NCBI RefSeq assembly: GCF_001238275.1
Contig: NZ_LGTB01000055.1
Coordinates: 1 to 53,135 of the forward strand
Length of the DNA stretch: 53,135 nucleotides
Direction: 5' to 3'
Source of the DNA: Bradyrhizobium viridifuturi
GTDB taxonomy: Bacteria > Pseudomonadota > Alphaproteobacteria > Rhizobiales > Xanthobacteraceae
The notes below the pieces were generated by a model. It was not told where the DNA came from and searched no databases. It was given only the letters and a program-made list of their open reading frames with translations. How positions within the stretch are numbered: the stretch's first letter is position 1; each line of letters opens with the position of its first letter. Below are positions 44,780 through 52,128 of the stretch, piece by piece. Both the position numbers and the translations under genes were made by a program.

Positions 44780-46090
44780 TCATCCCCGGCACACCGTGGC
44801 GGCGTCCGCCAGGATCTTCTCCGGCCGGCGGGCACGGAGCGCCATGCCGCCGGCGACGCCGACGCCGATCACGTACATCCAGCCTTCGTGAAAATCGGAC
44901 AGGTGCGAATTGAGCAGGGAGCTGGTGATGTTCTGCACCACCACGGCGAGCCCGACCCAGCTCACGAGATTGCGGCCGGCGAACAGCCTGACGTGGCTGG
45001 CCCACATCGCGTAGAGCAGCAGGATGCCCAGGAGCCCCGACTGGACCCCGACATTGAGGGTCTGGTTGTGCGGGTTGTTGATCACCTCGGCCTGAAGGCC
45101 GGTTTTCCCGGCTGCATCCCGGGTGAACAACTGCTTGATCGAGCCGGTGCCATGGCCGAGCAAGGGTGCCTCGCCGATGAACTTCACCGACTTCCGCCAA
45201 TAGGTCAGGCGCTGCGCGGTGGAGGCGATGCCCGAAGTATCCTGCGCGCGATACTCGATGCCGACATCGGCGATGCGTTGGCGCAGATAGGGTGACGTCG
45301 TCCAGACCACGAGGCTCGTGACGGCGACCGCGGCGAACAACAGGCGTGTGGCGCGCCGGGACAGATGCAGCGAGGCGAACAGGACCAACAGCACCGGCAT
45401 GTAGACCAGCGCGGTCCGCGCCGAGACGACGTAGAGCATGTTGACGACGAACAGCAGCATCAGCGCGATGGCGCCGGCGGCGAGGCGCCACTGTCGGGCC
45501 CGCAGGGCCGTCAATGCCGGCAGCGCCAGCGCGAAGGCGCAGAGCGCGAATTCCTGGCTCTGGTCGAGGTAATTCTTGACCGGCACGCCGTCGGAGGCGG
45601 TGTGCGCGAGCTTGAGCTGCGGCAGCGCCAGCACGATCCAGGACAGGATCATCAGCAGCGTGCACGACAGCAGGAAGGCCAGGAACACCCAGAGCCCGCG
45701 CTGCGAGCGCTGGAAGTAGCCGAGCAGGAACGGCAGCAGCAGCAACTTGCTGAGCGGCTTGATGCCCTGGAGCCGTTCGGCCCAGCCGGTCTCCGACCAC
45801 GCCACGCCGATCACCGCGAGCGCTAGCAACGCAACGGGCAATGCAAAGGCAGGCCGGGCGAGGTCGAGAATGAACTGCTCCCAGTCGACGGTCGGGATCA
45901 CGGCGACCAGCCACAGCAGCATGAAAATCGCGAGCAGCGACGTCGACCATGGCAGCGAGGCTGCGGCCAGCACGATCAGGATGTCGGTCGCACGGACATA
46001 AGCTGTCGATCCGGACCAGGTGCGAACGCGGTCGCGCCAGCGCATGGCGGGCGCGACGGCGGCATCGATCGCGTGGAGATCGGTGGTCAT
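44780..46090 (-). CDS. O-antigen ligase/polymerase family membrane protein
   Basis: A 436-residue polytopic membrane protein with about ten to twelve helices. The Wzy_C/WaaL region (about 195-380) contains 'SARTALVYMPVLLVLFASL', a periplasmic loop with 'TAQRLTYWRKSVKFIGEAPL', 'GHGTGSIKQLFTRDAAGKTG' and 'NNPHNQTLNVGVQSGLLGIL'; the PHN and G-H-G-T motifs are those of ligases that attach undecaprenyl-linked glycans to lipid A core or polymerise repeat units. As the operon has an ABC exporter, a ligase role is more likely than a Wzy polymerase, though this is inference. Last gene of the operon; it starts 6 bp after the glycosyltransferase. Confidence 0.82.
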   Translation of the reverse strand: MTTDLHAIDAAVAPAMRWRDRVRTWSGSTAYVRATDILIVLAAASLPWSTSLLAIFMLLWLVAVIPTVDWEQFILDLARPAFALPVALLALAVIGVAWSETGWAERLQGIKPLSKLLLLPFLLGYFQRSQRGLWVFLAFLLSCTLLMILSWIVLALPQLKLAHTASDGVPVKNYLDQSQEFALCAFALALPALTALRARQWRLAAGAIALMLLFVVNMLYVVSARTALVYMPVLLVLFASLHLSRRATRLLFAAVAVTSLVVWTTSPYLRQRIADVGIEYRAQDTSGIASTAQRLTYWRKSVKFIGEAPLLGHGTGSIKQLFTRDAAGKTGLQAEVINNPHNQTLNVGVQSGLLGILLLYAMWASHVRLFAGRNLVSWVGLAVVVQNITSSLLNSHLSDFHEGWMYVIGVGVAGGMALRARRPEKILADAATVCRG

Positions 46091-46096
46091 GACGGG

Positions 46097-47518
46097 CTAC
46101 ACGGTGGCGCCATTGAATGCCGCCATCGCGGCAGAGGCCGCGGGCACCGAGGTCATCGTCTCCGTGGCGACCCGATGCGACAGCAGGTCGCGCGCCTGGG
46201 TGTGGTGGCCGAACCGTTCGGCGAGCTCGGCCCGGTGCTCGCGGATCCGGTCGCGCCACTGCTCCTGCTGCGCCAGAACCCGGGTCACCGAGGCGCCGAT
46301 GGACTCGATCGAGAACGGGTCGAAGTAGTCGGCGAGATCGCCCGCGACCTCGCGGAACACGGCGATATCGGAGCACAGCACCGGCGTGTTGGCGGCCAGC
46401 GCCTCGATGATCGGCACCCCAAAACCCTCGGCGAGGCTCGGCATGATCAGGCCATGCGCGTCGGCGATCAGCGCGGCTTTCTCGTATTCCTCGACATAAC
46501 CGGAGAAGCGGACGTTGGGCGGCGCATGGCGGGTCAGGGTGGGGTCCCCGGTGTAGCCGATCACGACGAGATCGGCCTGCGGCAGCTTGCGGAACGCGCG
46601 GATGACGGCGGCGAGGTTCTTGCGCGGTTCGGCAGAGACGATCACGACGAAGTAGGGCCGTCTGCTGCTTGCGCCAGCCATCGCCAGCGGCGGCGCTGAC
46701 GTGTCGAATTTTGTGCGGGGGTAGACCACCCGCGCCGGCAGATGCGCGAATTGCGGAAGCAGGGCGCGGAACCGGCCGAGGCTGTAGTTCGAGACGAAGG
46801 CGAGCTCGTCGGCCTGTTGCAGGCTGGTGAACAGACGCGACAGGAACAGCCGCGTCGCGACGTCGCTGAGCTTGAGGTCGGTCAGCGGCAACAGGTCGTG
46901 CACGACGCAGATCACCTTGGCGCCGCGCTTGCGCTGGATCGCCACCCGCGTCGGCGTATCGATGAGAATGACGTCATAGCCGCGCGCATCGACGCGGGGC
47001 GGCGGCAGCCGCAGCAGCGCCGATGTGTCCTGATAGCTGTAGAAGCCGGGTTCGAGCAGGAAATCGCCGAACAGCCTGAGATGGCGCAGATCGGTCGGGA
47101 TGTATTCGAGGCCGTCGGCATGGTTTTCGATCAGGCTGACGCCGGCAGGCAGCAAATGCAGCGCGCGCAGGAAGCTGACCGCGAATTCCAGCGAGGTCGC
47201 GGCGCGGAGCTTGCTGCGGAACCACTCGATGGTGCGGCGCAGGCCGCCGCTGCTGCGCATCACCGGCGCATTCATGTCGGCTTCGTCGAGGAAGCGATAG
47301 AGCGCGAGCAGCTCGATCAGCCGCGATCCGTCGGGCAGCAGCCTTGTGCGCTGCTGACGGCGGCGCAGCTTGCGATAGCGGCGCGTGGTCTCGACCAGCA
47401 GCGTCAGCTCGTGGCCGTCGCCGGCCAGCGAGCGGATCAGTTCGCGCGTGAAATGGAAGATGCCGCGCTTGTGGTTGGGTTCGCCGAGCGCCTCGCTGAC
47501 GACCAGGATCTTTGTCAT
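46097..47518 (-). CDS. GT4-family glycosyltransferase
   Basis: A 473-residue cytoplasmic glycosyltransferase with the GT-B fold. The N-terminal part has 'KILVVSEALGEPNHKRGIFH' and 'GHELTLLVETTRRYRKLRRR', an acceptor-side Rossmann fold. The C-terminal part has 'PYFVVIVSAEPRKNLAAVIR', the donor-binding start, and 'GLIMPSLAEGFGVPIIEALA', with the E-x7-E motif of GT4. It most resembles mannosyl- or rhamnosyltransferases of the WbaZ/WbdB kind; sugar and linkage are not decided. Its ATG overlaps the ATPase stop (ATGA). It probably extends the glycan exported by the Wzm/Wzt pair. Confidence 0.87.
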   Translation of the reverse strand: MTKILVVSEALGEPNHKRGIFHFTRELIRSLAGDGHELTLLVETTRRYRKLRRRQQRTRLLPDGSRLIELLALYRFLDEADMNAPVMRSSGGLRRTIEWFRSKLRAATSLEFAVSFLRALHLLPAGVSLIENHADGLEYIPTDLRHLRLFGDFLLEPGFYSYQDTSALLRLPPPRVDARGYDVILIDTPTRVAIQRKRGAKVICVVHDLLPLTDLKLSDVATRLFLSRLFTSLQQADELAFVSNYSLGRFRALLPQFAHLPARVVYPRTKFDTSAPPLAMAGASSRRPYFVVIVSAEPRKNLAAVIRAFRKLPQADLVVIGYTGDPTLTRHAPPNVRFSGYVEEYEKAALIADAHGLIMPSLAEGFGVPIIEALAANTPVLCSDIAVFREVAGDLADYFDPFSIESIGASVTRVLAQQEQWRDRIREHRAELAERFGHHTQARDLLSHRVATETMTSVPAASAAMAAFNGATV

Positions 47519-48255
47519 GCGCTAATTTCTCTGAGCTCGAGGTGATGCGGGACGGGTGCATCCAGCGCGACGGTGCTGGCGATGCGACCGTGATCGAGGT
47601 TGATGATGCTGTTGCAGGTCCGGCGCAGCAGCGCGTGGTCATGCGAGGCGATGATCACGATCGCCGCGGTCTCGACCATCTTGCGCAGCCGCTGCTCTGC
47701 CTTGGCCGAGAAATTCTCGTCGACCACGCTGAGCCATTCGTCGAGCAGCAGGATGTCGGCGGGAAATGCGGTCGCGGTCGCGAACAGCACGCGCATCAGC
47801 ATGCCCGAGGAGAACATGCGCAGCGGCAGCCGCTGCATGCGCTCTTCCAGCTCCGTGAAGGCCCAGATCTCTTCCAGGATCGCCGGCGTCGGCTTGCGGC
47901 CGGAGATCCGCAGCAGCAGGCTGATATTGTCGGCGGCGACGAAATCGAGATTGACGCCGGCGCCAAGGCCGAGCAGCGGCACGATATTGCCTGTTATCTC
48001 GACCTTGCCGCTGGTCGCCGGAAAGACGCCGGCGATCAGCCGCAGCAGGGTGGACTTGCCGGAGCCGTTGGGCCCCGCGAGGCCGATCCGAGCGCCGGCC
48101 TCTGCCTCAATCGAGATGCTGTCGATCGCGCGGATGATGCGCATCTCGCTGCTCTGACGGAACAGGCTCCCGAGCAGGCGGCGCTTCAGCGAGAAGTCGT
48201 AGGCGCCGTACAGCGGATAATCGAGGCAGACGTCGCGGAGGTGAATGCGTGCCAT
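47515..48255 (-). CDS. ABC transporter ATPase for polysaccharide export (Wzt/KpsT-like)
   Basis: A 246-residue ATPase starting at ATG 48255 ('ARIHLRDVCLDYPLYGAYDF'). It has the family's long N-terminal strand, Walker A 'GLAGPNGSGKSTLLRLIAGV', the typical 'IVPLLGLGAGVNLDFVAADN' of Wzt-type proteins, signature 'RMFSSGMLMRVLFATATA', Walker B 'ADILLLDEWLSVVDENF' and the H-switch in 'IIASHDHALL'. It lacks the C-terminal carbohydrate-recognition domain of E. coli O9a Wzt, so it resembles KpsT or Wzt of the chain-terminator-independent type. Starts 2 bp after the stop of the permease fusion and overlaps the following glycosyltransferase by ATGA. Confidence 0.92.
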   Translation of the reverse strand: MARIHLRDVCLDYPLYGAYDFSLKRRLLGSLFRQSSEMRIIRAIDSISIEAEAGARIGLAGPNGSGKSTLLRLIAGVFPATSGKVEITGNIVPLLGLGAGVNLDFVAADNISLLLRISGRKPTPAILEEIWAFTELEERMQRLPLRMFSSGMLMRVLFATATAFPADILLLDEWLSVVDENFSAKAEQRLRKMVETAAIVIIASHDHALLRRTCNSIINLDHGRIASTVALDAPVPHHLELREISA

Positions 48256-48257
48256 GC

Positions 48258-50222
48258 CTAGATCCAGAACGCCGCTTTGCGCAATTGAGTGATGGTCACG
48301 ACCGCGGCGGCCGCGAGCGCGGCAAGGCAGGCCAGCACGTAGATCACGCTGGTCATCGCGACATGACCTGACGCCAGCGGATCGCGCCAGACCGCGAACA
48401 GATGGGTCAGCGGATTGAGCCGCATCACCGTGGAGCCGCGATCGATCATCTCGGGCGTCCAGATGATCGGCGAGGCCAGGAATGCCAGCGTCAGCGAGGA
48501 CTCGATGATCGGCTTGATGTCGCGGTAGCGGGTCGCCAGCGCGCCGAGCACGAGGCTCACGCCGAGGGCAGCGATGACGAACAGGACGAGGCCGGGCAGG
48601 GCGGCGATGGCGCCGCCGACATCCCTCGGCGTCAGCGCGAGCCACAGGACCAGCGGCACCACCGCGTTGTGGGCCGCGAACAGCGCCTGGCGGAAGGTAC
48701 ATTGCAGCAGGAAGATCACCGGCGGCAGTGCGCGATCCTTGATCAGGCTGGCCGAGCCCTGCAGCGCGGTGGTGGCGTCGAGCACGACGCTGTTGAGGAA
48801 GGTCCAGGCGGTGAGGCTCGCCGCCAGCATCGGCAGCCGCGCCACTGCGCTGGCGTTGGAGAGATGGCCGATGACCGAGCCGAGCACGGCCACCATGATC
48901 GCCATCTGGATCGACATCCAGAAGGGTCCAAGGAGGGAGCGGACGTAGCGATGGCGTACGTCAGACCAGGCCAGCGCGGCGGCGATCTGGATCGCGCCGA
49001 CGAAACCGGCCGTTTGGGGACGCGGGGCTGGGGCTAATGACCCTGCGTCCTTTGCGGTGGCCTCTTCGGAAACGACCTTGCGGTACACCGTCTCCACTCC
49101 CTCCTTGAAGGCTGTTGTCGAGTATTTCGTCAGTGCGCGATGCCGTGCGGCCTGCCCCATGCGGCGGCGCCGCTCCGGATCGTTGATCAGCGTCTCGATG
49201 GCGTCGGCAAGCGCGGTGGGATCGCCGGGCGGCACCGTGATGGCCTCGAGGCCGTCGCGGGCGACATGGGGGACGCCGGTGTCGAGCGCGGTGTTGACGA
49301 TCGGACGGCTCGCCGCCATCGCCTCGAGCTGGGCCAGCCCGAAGGTTTCCGCATTGGTCACCGACGGCATCACGAAGACGTCGGCGATGCGCAGCAGCTT
49401 GACGCGTTCGCTCTCGGACACCGAGCCGAGCAGTCGGACGCGGTCCTGCAAGCCGTAGTCGCGGATCAGCTGCTCGAGATGGTCGCGCTCGCGGCCCTCG
49501 CCGACGATCCAGACCTCGAAATTGCGGGCGTGGGCCGATCGCACCAGGACGTCGAAGCCCTTGTAAGGCACCAGCCGGCCGCAGGCGAGCACGAGGCGGC
49601 CGCGGGCGTTGACGTCGTCGCTGTGCGCGGCAGGCCGGTCGTATTTCTCGACATCGACGCCGAACGGAACGGCGTGGCACTTGTCGGAAAACTCCTGCAG
49701 CAGCGGTGTGGTTTCGATCAGCACCGGATCGGAGACGATGATCGCGGACGCCCGCCGCAAGGTTCGCCGCATCATCGGCTCGACCAGGAAGCGCAATGCC
49801 GCGTGCGAGACGATGTCGGCGTGCCAGTGCACGACCAGCGGACGGGTGCGGCCGAGCCCGAATGCGAACACGAGGTCGGCGAGCGGGAAGGGCGCGTGCA
49901 GCGCCAGCAGATCGTGTTCGGCGATGCGGCGCCACAGCCGCCACGGATAGGTCGGCGCGGCCGGCAGCGACAGCACGTCGCCGAACGAATGCACGCGCTC
50001 GACGGCCACGTCATTGACCACGATCTGCCGCTCGCCGCCGGAGCGCGAGCAGACCAGCACGGCAGCGTTGAACGTGTCCTTCAACCCGGCGCAGATGTCG
50101 CGGATCACCGTCAGCGTGCCGCCGAACAGGTCGGGGTAGTAGACCTTGAAGATGTGCAGCACCGACGGACGCCGGGTCGGCTGCTGGTTGAGAACCATCA
50201 TGGGCGGCTCGATCCGGATCAT
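48258..50222 (-). CDS. GT4 glycosyltransferase fused to Wzm-like ABC-2 permease
   Basis: A single frame of 654 residues. Residues about 10-385 form a GT4 enzyme: 'VLHIFKVYYPDLFGGTLTVI', 'LVVHWHADIVSHAALRFLVE', 'VPFGVDVEKYD', the donor-domain start 'RLVLACGRLVPYKGFDVLVR', the E-x7-E motif in 'NAETFGLAQLEAMAASRPIV'. After an Ala/Pro linker (about 385-420) an ABC-2/Wzm permease follows: 'WSDVRHRYVRSLLGPFWMSI', then six hydrophobic segments, with 'SPIIWTPEMI' and 'NPLTHLFAVWRDPLASG', the Wzm/KpsM signature. No stop or plausible start codon separates the two, so the fusion looks real. The start at ATG 50222 overlaps the small upstream gene (ATGA); the open frame extends upstream to 50498 but into promoter sequence. 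The product would glycosylate and pass the glycan to export in one chain. Confidence 0.85.
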   Translation of the reverse strand: MIRIEPPMMVLNQQPTRRPSVLHIFKVYYPDLFGGTLTVIRDICAGLKDTFNAAVLVCSRSGGERQIVVNDVAVERVHSFGDVLSLPAAPTYPWRLWRRIAEHDLLALHAPFPLADLVFAFGLGRTRPLVVHWHADIVSHAALRFLVEPMMRRTLRRASAIIVSDPVLIETTPLLQEFSDKCHAVPFGVDVEKYDRPAAHSDDVNARGRLVLACGRLVPYKGFDVLVRSAHARNFEVWIVGEGRERDHLEQLIRDYGLQDRVRLLGSVSESERVKLLRIADVFVMPSVTNAETFGLAQLEAMAASRPIVNTALDTGVPHVARDGLEAITVPPGDPTALADAIETLINDPERRRRMGQAARHRALTKYSTTAFKEGVETVYRKVVSEEATAKDAGSLAPAPRPQTAGFVGAIQIAAALAWSDVRHRYVRSLLGPFWMSIQMAIMVAVLGSVIGHLSNASAVARLPMLAASLTAWTFLNSVVLDATTALQGSASLIKDRALPPVIFLLQCTFRQALFAAHNAVVPLVLWLALTPRDVGGAIAALPGLVLFVIAALGVSLVLGALATRYRDIKPIIESSLTLAFLASPIIWTPEMIDRGSTVMRLNPLTHLFAVWRDPLASGHVAMTSVIYVLACLAALAAAAVVTITQLRKAAFWI

Positions 50223-50440
50223 GCTGCGTACAGGGCGACGACGAACGGCAGCGCCAGCGCGGTGAAGAATACCGCCGAACGCAGCAGTGCCGGAAACACC
50301 GGCTCGATCGGACCGCAGGCCGCCCGCGGCGTGAACGAGAATGCCTGCGGCGTGAAGCAGAACGGCGCCTGCGCGGTGAAACGGGGGGTGATGGCGGCGA
50401 ACCGAGCGGATTCGGGGTCGCGGGCCGAACGAAGAGACAT
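50219..50440 (-). CDS. 73-residue putative single-pass membrane protein
   Basis: Begins at ATG 50440, 8 nt after AGGGA, and ends in a TGA overlapping the ATG of the glycosyltransferase-permease fusion (ATGA), which supports translation. The N-terminal 45 residues are rich in Arg, Ala, Phe, Pro and Thr, with a repeated 'CFTPQAFSFTPRA' pattern. The last 25 residues ('LLRSAVFFTALALPFVVALY' plus AA) form a transmembrane helix reaching almost the end, a tail-anchored arrangement. No family is recognised. The frame opens further to 50491, but that region is the promoter, so the shorter form is preferred. Confidence 0.55.
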   Translation of the reverse strand: MSLRSARDPESARFAAITPRFTAQAPFCFTPQAFSFTPRAACGPIEPVFPALLRSAVFFTALALPFVVALYAA

Positions 50441-50469
50441 TGCGTCGGATTCCCTGCTGAATGGATTTC

Positions 50470-50498
50470 TGGATACGTGGGAAAATTTCACACGTCAA
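50470..50498 (-). promoter_or_regulatory. predicted promoter of the polysaccharide export operon
   Basis: On the minus strand TTGACG (50493-50498), 17-bp spacer, TATCCA (50470-50475). The first start codon of the operon (50440) is about 23-30 nt downstream of the expected transcription start. An inverted repeat fills the spacer. The same arrangement recurs at 51178-51206. Confidence 0.6.
50477..50493. promoter_or_regulatory. 17-bp inverted-repeat operator, copy 1a
   Basis: Minus strand GTGTGA-AATTT-TCCCAC. It lies in the -35/-10 spacer of the polysaccharide promoter, where a bound protein would block RNA polymerase or, as for MerR proteins, remodel the promoter. Confidence 0.6.
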
Positions 50499-50516
50499 TG
50501 GCGTCGGGACTAAAAT

Positions 50517-50533
50517 GTGGGATTATGTCCCAC
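50517..50533. promoter_or_regulatory. 17-bp inverted-repeat operator, copy 1b
   Basis: Perfect 6-bp arms: GTGGGA-TTATG-TCCCAC on the plus strand. Centre-to-centre distance to copy 1a is 40 bp, close to four helical turns; it lies just upstream of the -35 element. Confidence 0.65.
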
Positions 50534-50657
50534 GTAAGGCGGTGGGACAACTTTTTTGGGAGGAGGGACTTGAGGGAATTCGGAACGCATGACGGCGCGC
50601 GGTCGCGCCGCGACTGCGCGGGCGATCGGGCGAATGCGGGAGTTGCTGGCGGAGCCG

Positions 50658-51092
50658 TCAGGCCGGCTCGGCGGTGCTGCGTTCGGTCGGCTGCTGCAAT
50701 TGGCGCCTGATGGCCGGGATGTCGAAATGGATCCGCTCGGGCAGCATTGCGGCCGCCGGCCGCTGCAAATCCTGCTCGATGACGACACGCTTGCCGCCAT
50801 CCGATGTCAGCGCGATCGAGATCGAATTTGCGCGCGGCTCTGTGATGAGGCCGGCATGCGCGCGGCTTGCATATTCGCCGGCGCGCAGGCCGCCGAAGCC
50901 GAACGCGAGCAGGCGGCCATAGATGTACAGCGCCAGCAGGTCGGTTTCGTCGAAGCGGCGCGGCGTTCCGGGCACCACGCCCGGCAGGCAGGGATAGCCG
51001 CCCGCCATCACTGTCGACACGAACTCCTCGTAAGGAACCTGGGCGATCCGGCAGGCTTCCGCGATCGCAAGGTCGAATCGGGGTGATGTCAT
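50658..51092 (-). CDS. small MerR-like helix-turn-helix protein, putative regulator
   Basis: From ATG 51092, 144 residues ('TSPRFDLAIAEACRIAQVPY'). The longer open frame to 51206 runs through the promoter repeat and is rejected. Residues about 5-75 resemble a MerR-type winged helix: an N-terminal helical pair ('AIAEACRIAQVPYEEFVST'), a wing-like Gly/Pro stretch ('GGYPCLPGVVPGTPRRF') and the DxxxLxxI helix 'DETDLLALYIYGRLLAFGFG' with Gly turns, then 'LRAGEYASRAH'. Residues about 85-125 form a beta-rich tail ('NSISIALTSDGGKRVVIEQD'), followed by 'HFDIPAIRRQLQ'. I place it as a DNA-binding protein by pattern only. Its own promoter carries two GTGkGA-N5-TCCCAC repeats, so autoregulation is likely. 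Confidence 0.6.
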   Translation of the reverse strand: MTSPRFDLAIAEACRIAQVPYEEFVSTVMAGGYPCLPGVVPGTPRRFDETDLLALYIYGRLLAFGFGGLRAGEYASRAHAGLITEPRANSISIALTSDGGKRVVIEQDLQRPAAAMLPERIHFDIPAIRRQLQQPTERSTAEPA

Positions 51093-51177
51093 GGAGCGGT
51101 CCGTATTGGCGGCTGTGCCGGGCCACCGTGACAGCCGCGCCCGCCAGCGGGCGTTGTGTCCGGAGGTGACTTTGTTT

Positions 51178-51206
51178 CCCATAAGTGGGAAAATGTCACA
51201 CGTCAA
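51178..51206 (-). promoter_or_regulatory. predicted promoter of the HTH gene
   Basis: On the minus strand TTGACG (51201-51206), 17-bp spacer, TATGGG (51178-51183), matching the layout of 50470-50498. The -10 also sits inside a palindrome TTTCCCA-TAAG-TGGGAAA (51175-51192, plus strand). Confidence 0.6.
51185..51201. promoter_or_regulatory. 17-bp inverted-repeat operator, copy 2a
   Basis: Minus strand GTGTGA-CATTT-TCCCAC, filling the spacer of the HTH gene promoter exactly as copy 1a does in the other promoter; the two differ at one position. Confidence 0.6.
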
Positions 51207-51211
51207 GTGAG

Positions 51212-51228
51212 GTGGGATTGTATCCCAC
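51212..51228. promoter_or_regulatory. 17-bp inverted-repeat operator, copy 2b
   Basis: GTGGGA-TTGTA-TCCCAC on the plus strand, perfect 6-bp arms (7 bp with the flanking T/A). It is 27 bp, centre to centre, from copy 2a and only 24 bp upstream of the divergent DUF6502 start, so it could control both directions. Confidence 0.65.
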
Positions 51229-51252
51229 GCAGGGGACGGCTAAAAGTTAGGC

Positions 51253-52128
51253 ATGAATGCCAAGGCCCCGAAGTCGAAGGTGGGATCGCCTGCGCCGATC
51301 GCCGCAGCGAAGCTGCACGCGCCGCTCGCGCGGATGCTGCGCCCGCTGGTGCGGCTTTGCATCCGCGGCGGCATGACCTTCCCGGCGCTGACCCAGCTGC
51401 TGCGCGAGCTCTATGTCAATGTCGCCGAACACGACTTCGCGCTCGAGGGCAAGGAGCAGACCGACAGCCGCGTCAGCCTGCTGACCGGCATCCACCGCAA
51501 GGAGGTGGCGCGGCTGCGCGGCGCGGGTGCGCCGGTCAACGCGGTGCCGGCGACGCTGTCGCGTACCAGCGCGATCATCGCGCGCTGGCTGGCCGCGCCC
51601 GAGTTCACCGACGCGAAGGGCGATCCGCTGCCGTTGCCGCGTACCGCAGATGGCGGCGCACCGTCGTTCGAGACGCTGGTCGAATCGATCACGAAGGACG
51701 TGCGGCCGCGCGCGGTGCTGGACGAATGGCTCGACCGCAAACTCGTCACCATCAATGACCGCGACCAGATCATGCTGGTCGAAGAGGCGTTCGTGCCGCA
51801 TGGCGACGACGACCGCAAATGGCACTATCTCGGCCGCAATCTGCACGACCATGTCGCAGCCGCCGAGATGAACGTGTCCTCCGCGGCACCGCGCTTCCTC
51901 GAACGCGCGGTGCATTACGACGGACTGTCGGCCAAGCTCGCCAAGCGGCTCGAGGGCCGCTCGCGCGAACTTGCGATGGAGGCGCTGAAGGTCGCCAACC
52001 GCGAGGCCAACCGTGCTTTGGCCAAGGACAAGGGCGGCGACTACCGCTGGAATTTCGGCATCTACATCTATCGCGAGGGACCGGACGGTCCCGTCGATGA
52101 CGATTCAGACGAAAGCGGCGCGACATGA
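51253..52128 (+). CDS. DUF6502 family protein
   Basis: A 291-residue soluble protein. The N-terminal third has 'LARMLRPLVRLCIRGGMTFP' and 'ALTQLLRELYVNVAEHDF', then 'DSRVSLLTGIHRKEVARLRG', which looks like a helix-turn-helix and is the hallmark of DUF6502. The middle has 'TSAIIARWLAAPEFTDAKGD' and 'LVTINDRDQIMLVEEAFVP', the C-terminal part 'FLERAVHYDGLSAKLAKRLE' and 'YRWNFGIYIYREGP'. The family's function is not established; the HTH-like segment suggests a regulatory or DNA-binding role. Its stop overlaps the ATG of the DUF5666 gene, and this gene pair recurs in other proteobacteria to my knowledge. The promoter region is shared with the divergent HTH gene. Confidence 0.85.
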   Translation: MNAKAPKSKVGSPAPIAAAKLHAPLARMLRPLVRLCIRGGMTFPALTQLLRELYVNVAEHDFALEGKEQTDSRVSLLTGIHRKEVARLRGAGAPVNAVPATLSRTSAIIARWLAAPEFTDAKGDPLPLPRTADGGAPSFETLVESITKDVRPRAVLDEWLDRKLVTINDRDQIMLVEEAFVPHGDDDRKWHYLGRNLHDHVAAAEMNVSSAAPRFLERAVHYDGLSAKLAKRLEGRSRELAMEALKVANREANRALAKDKGGDYRWNFGIYIYREGPDGPVDDDSDESGAT

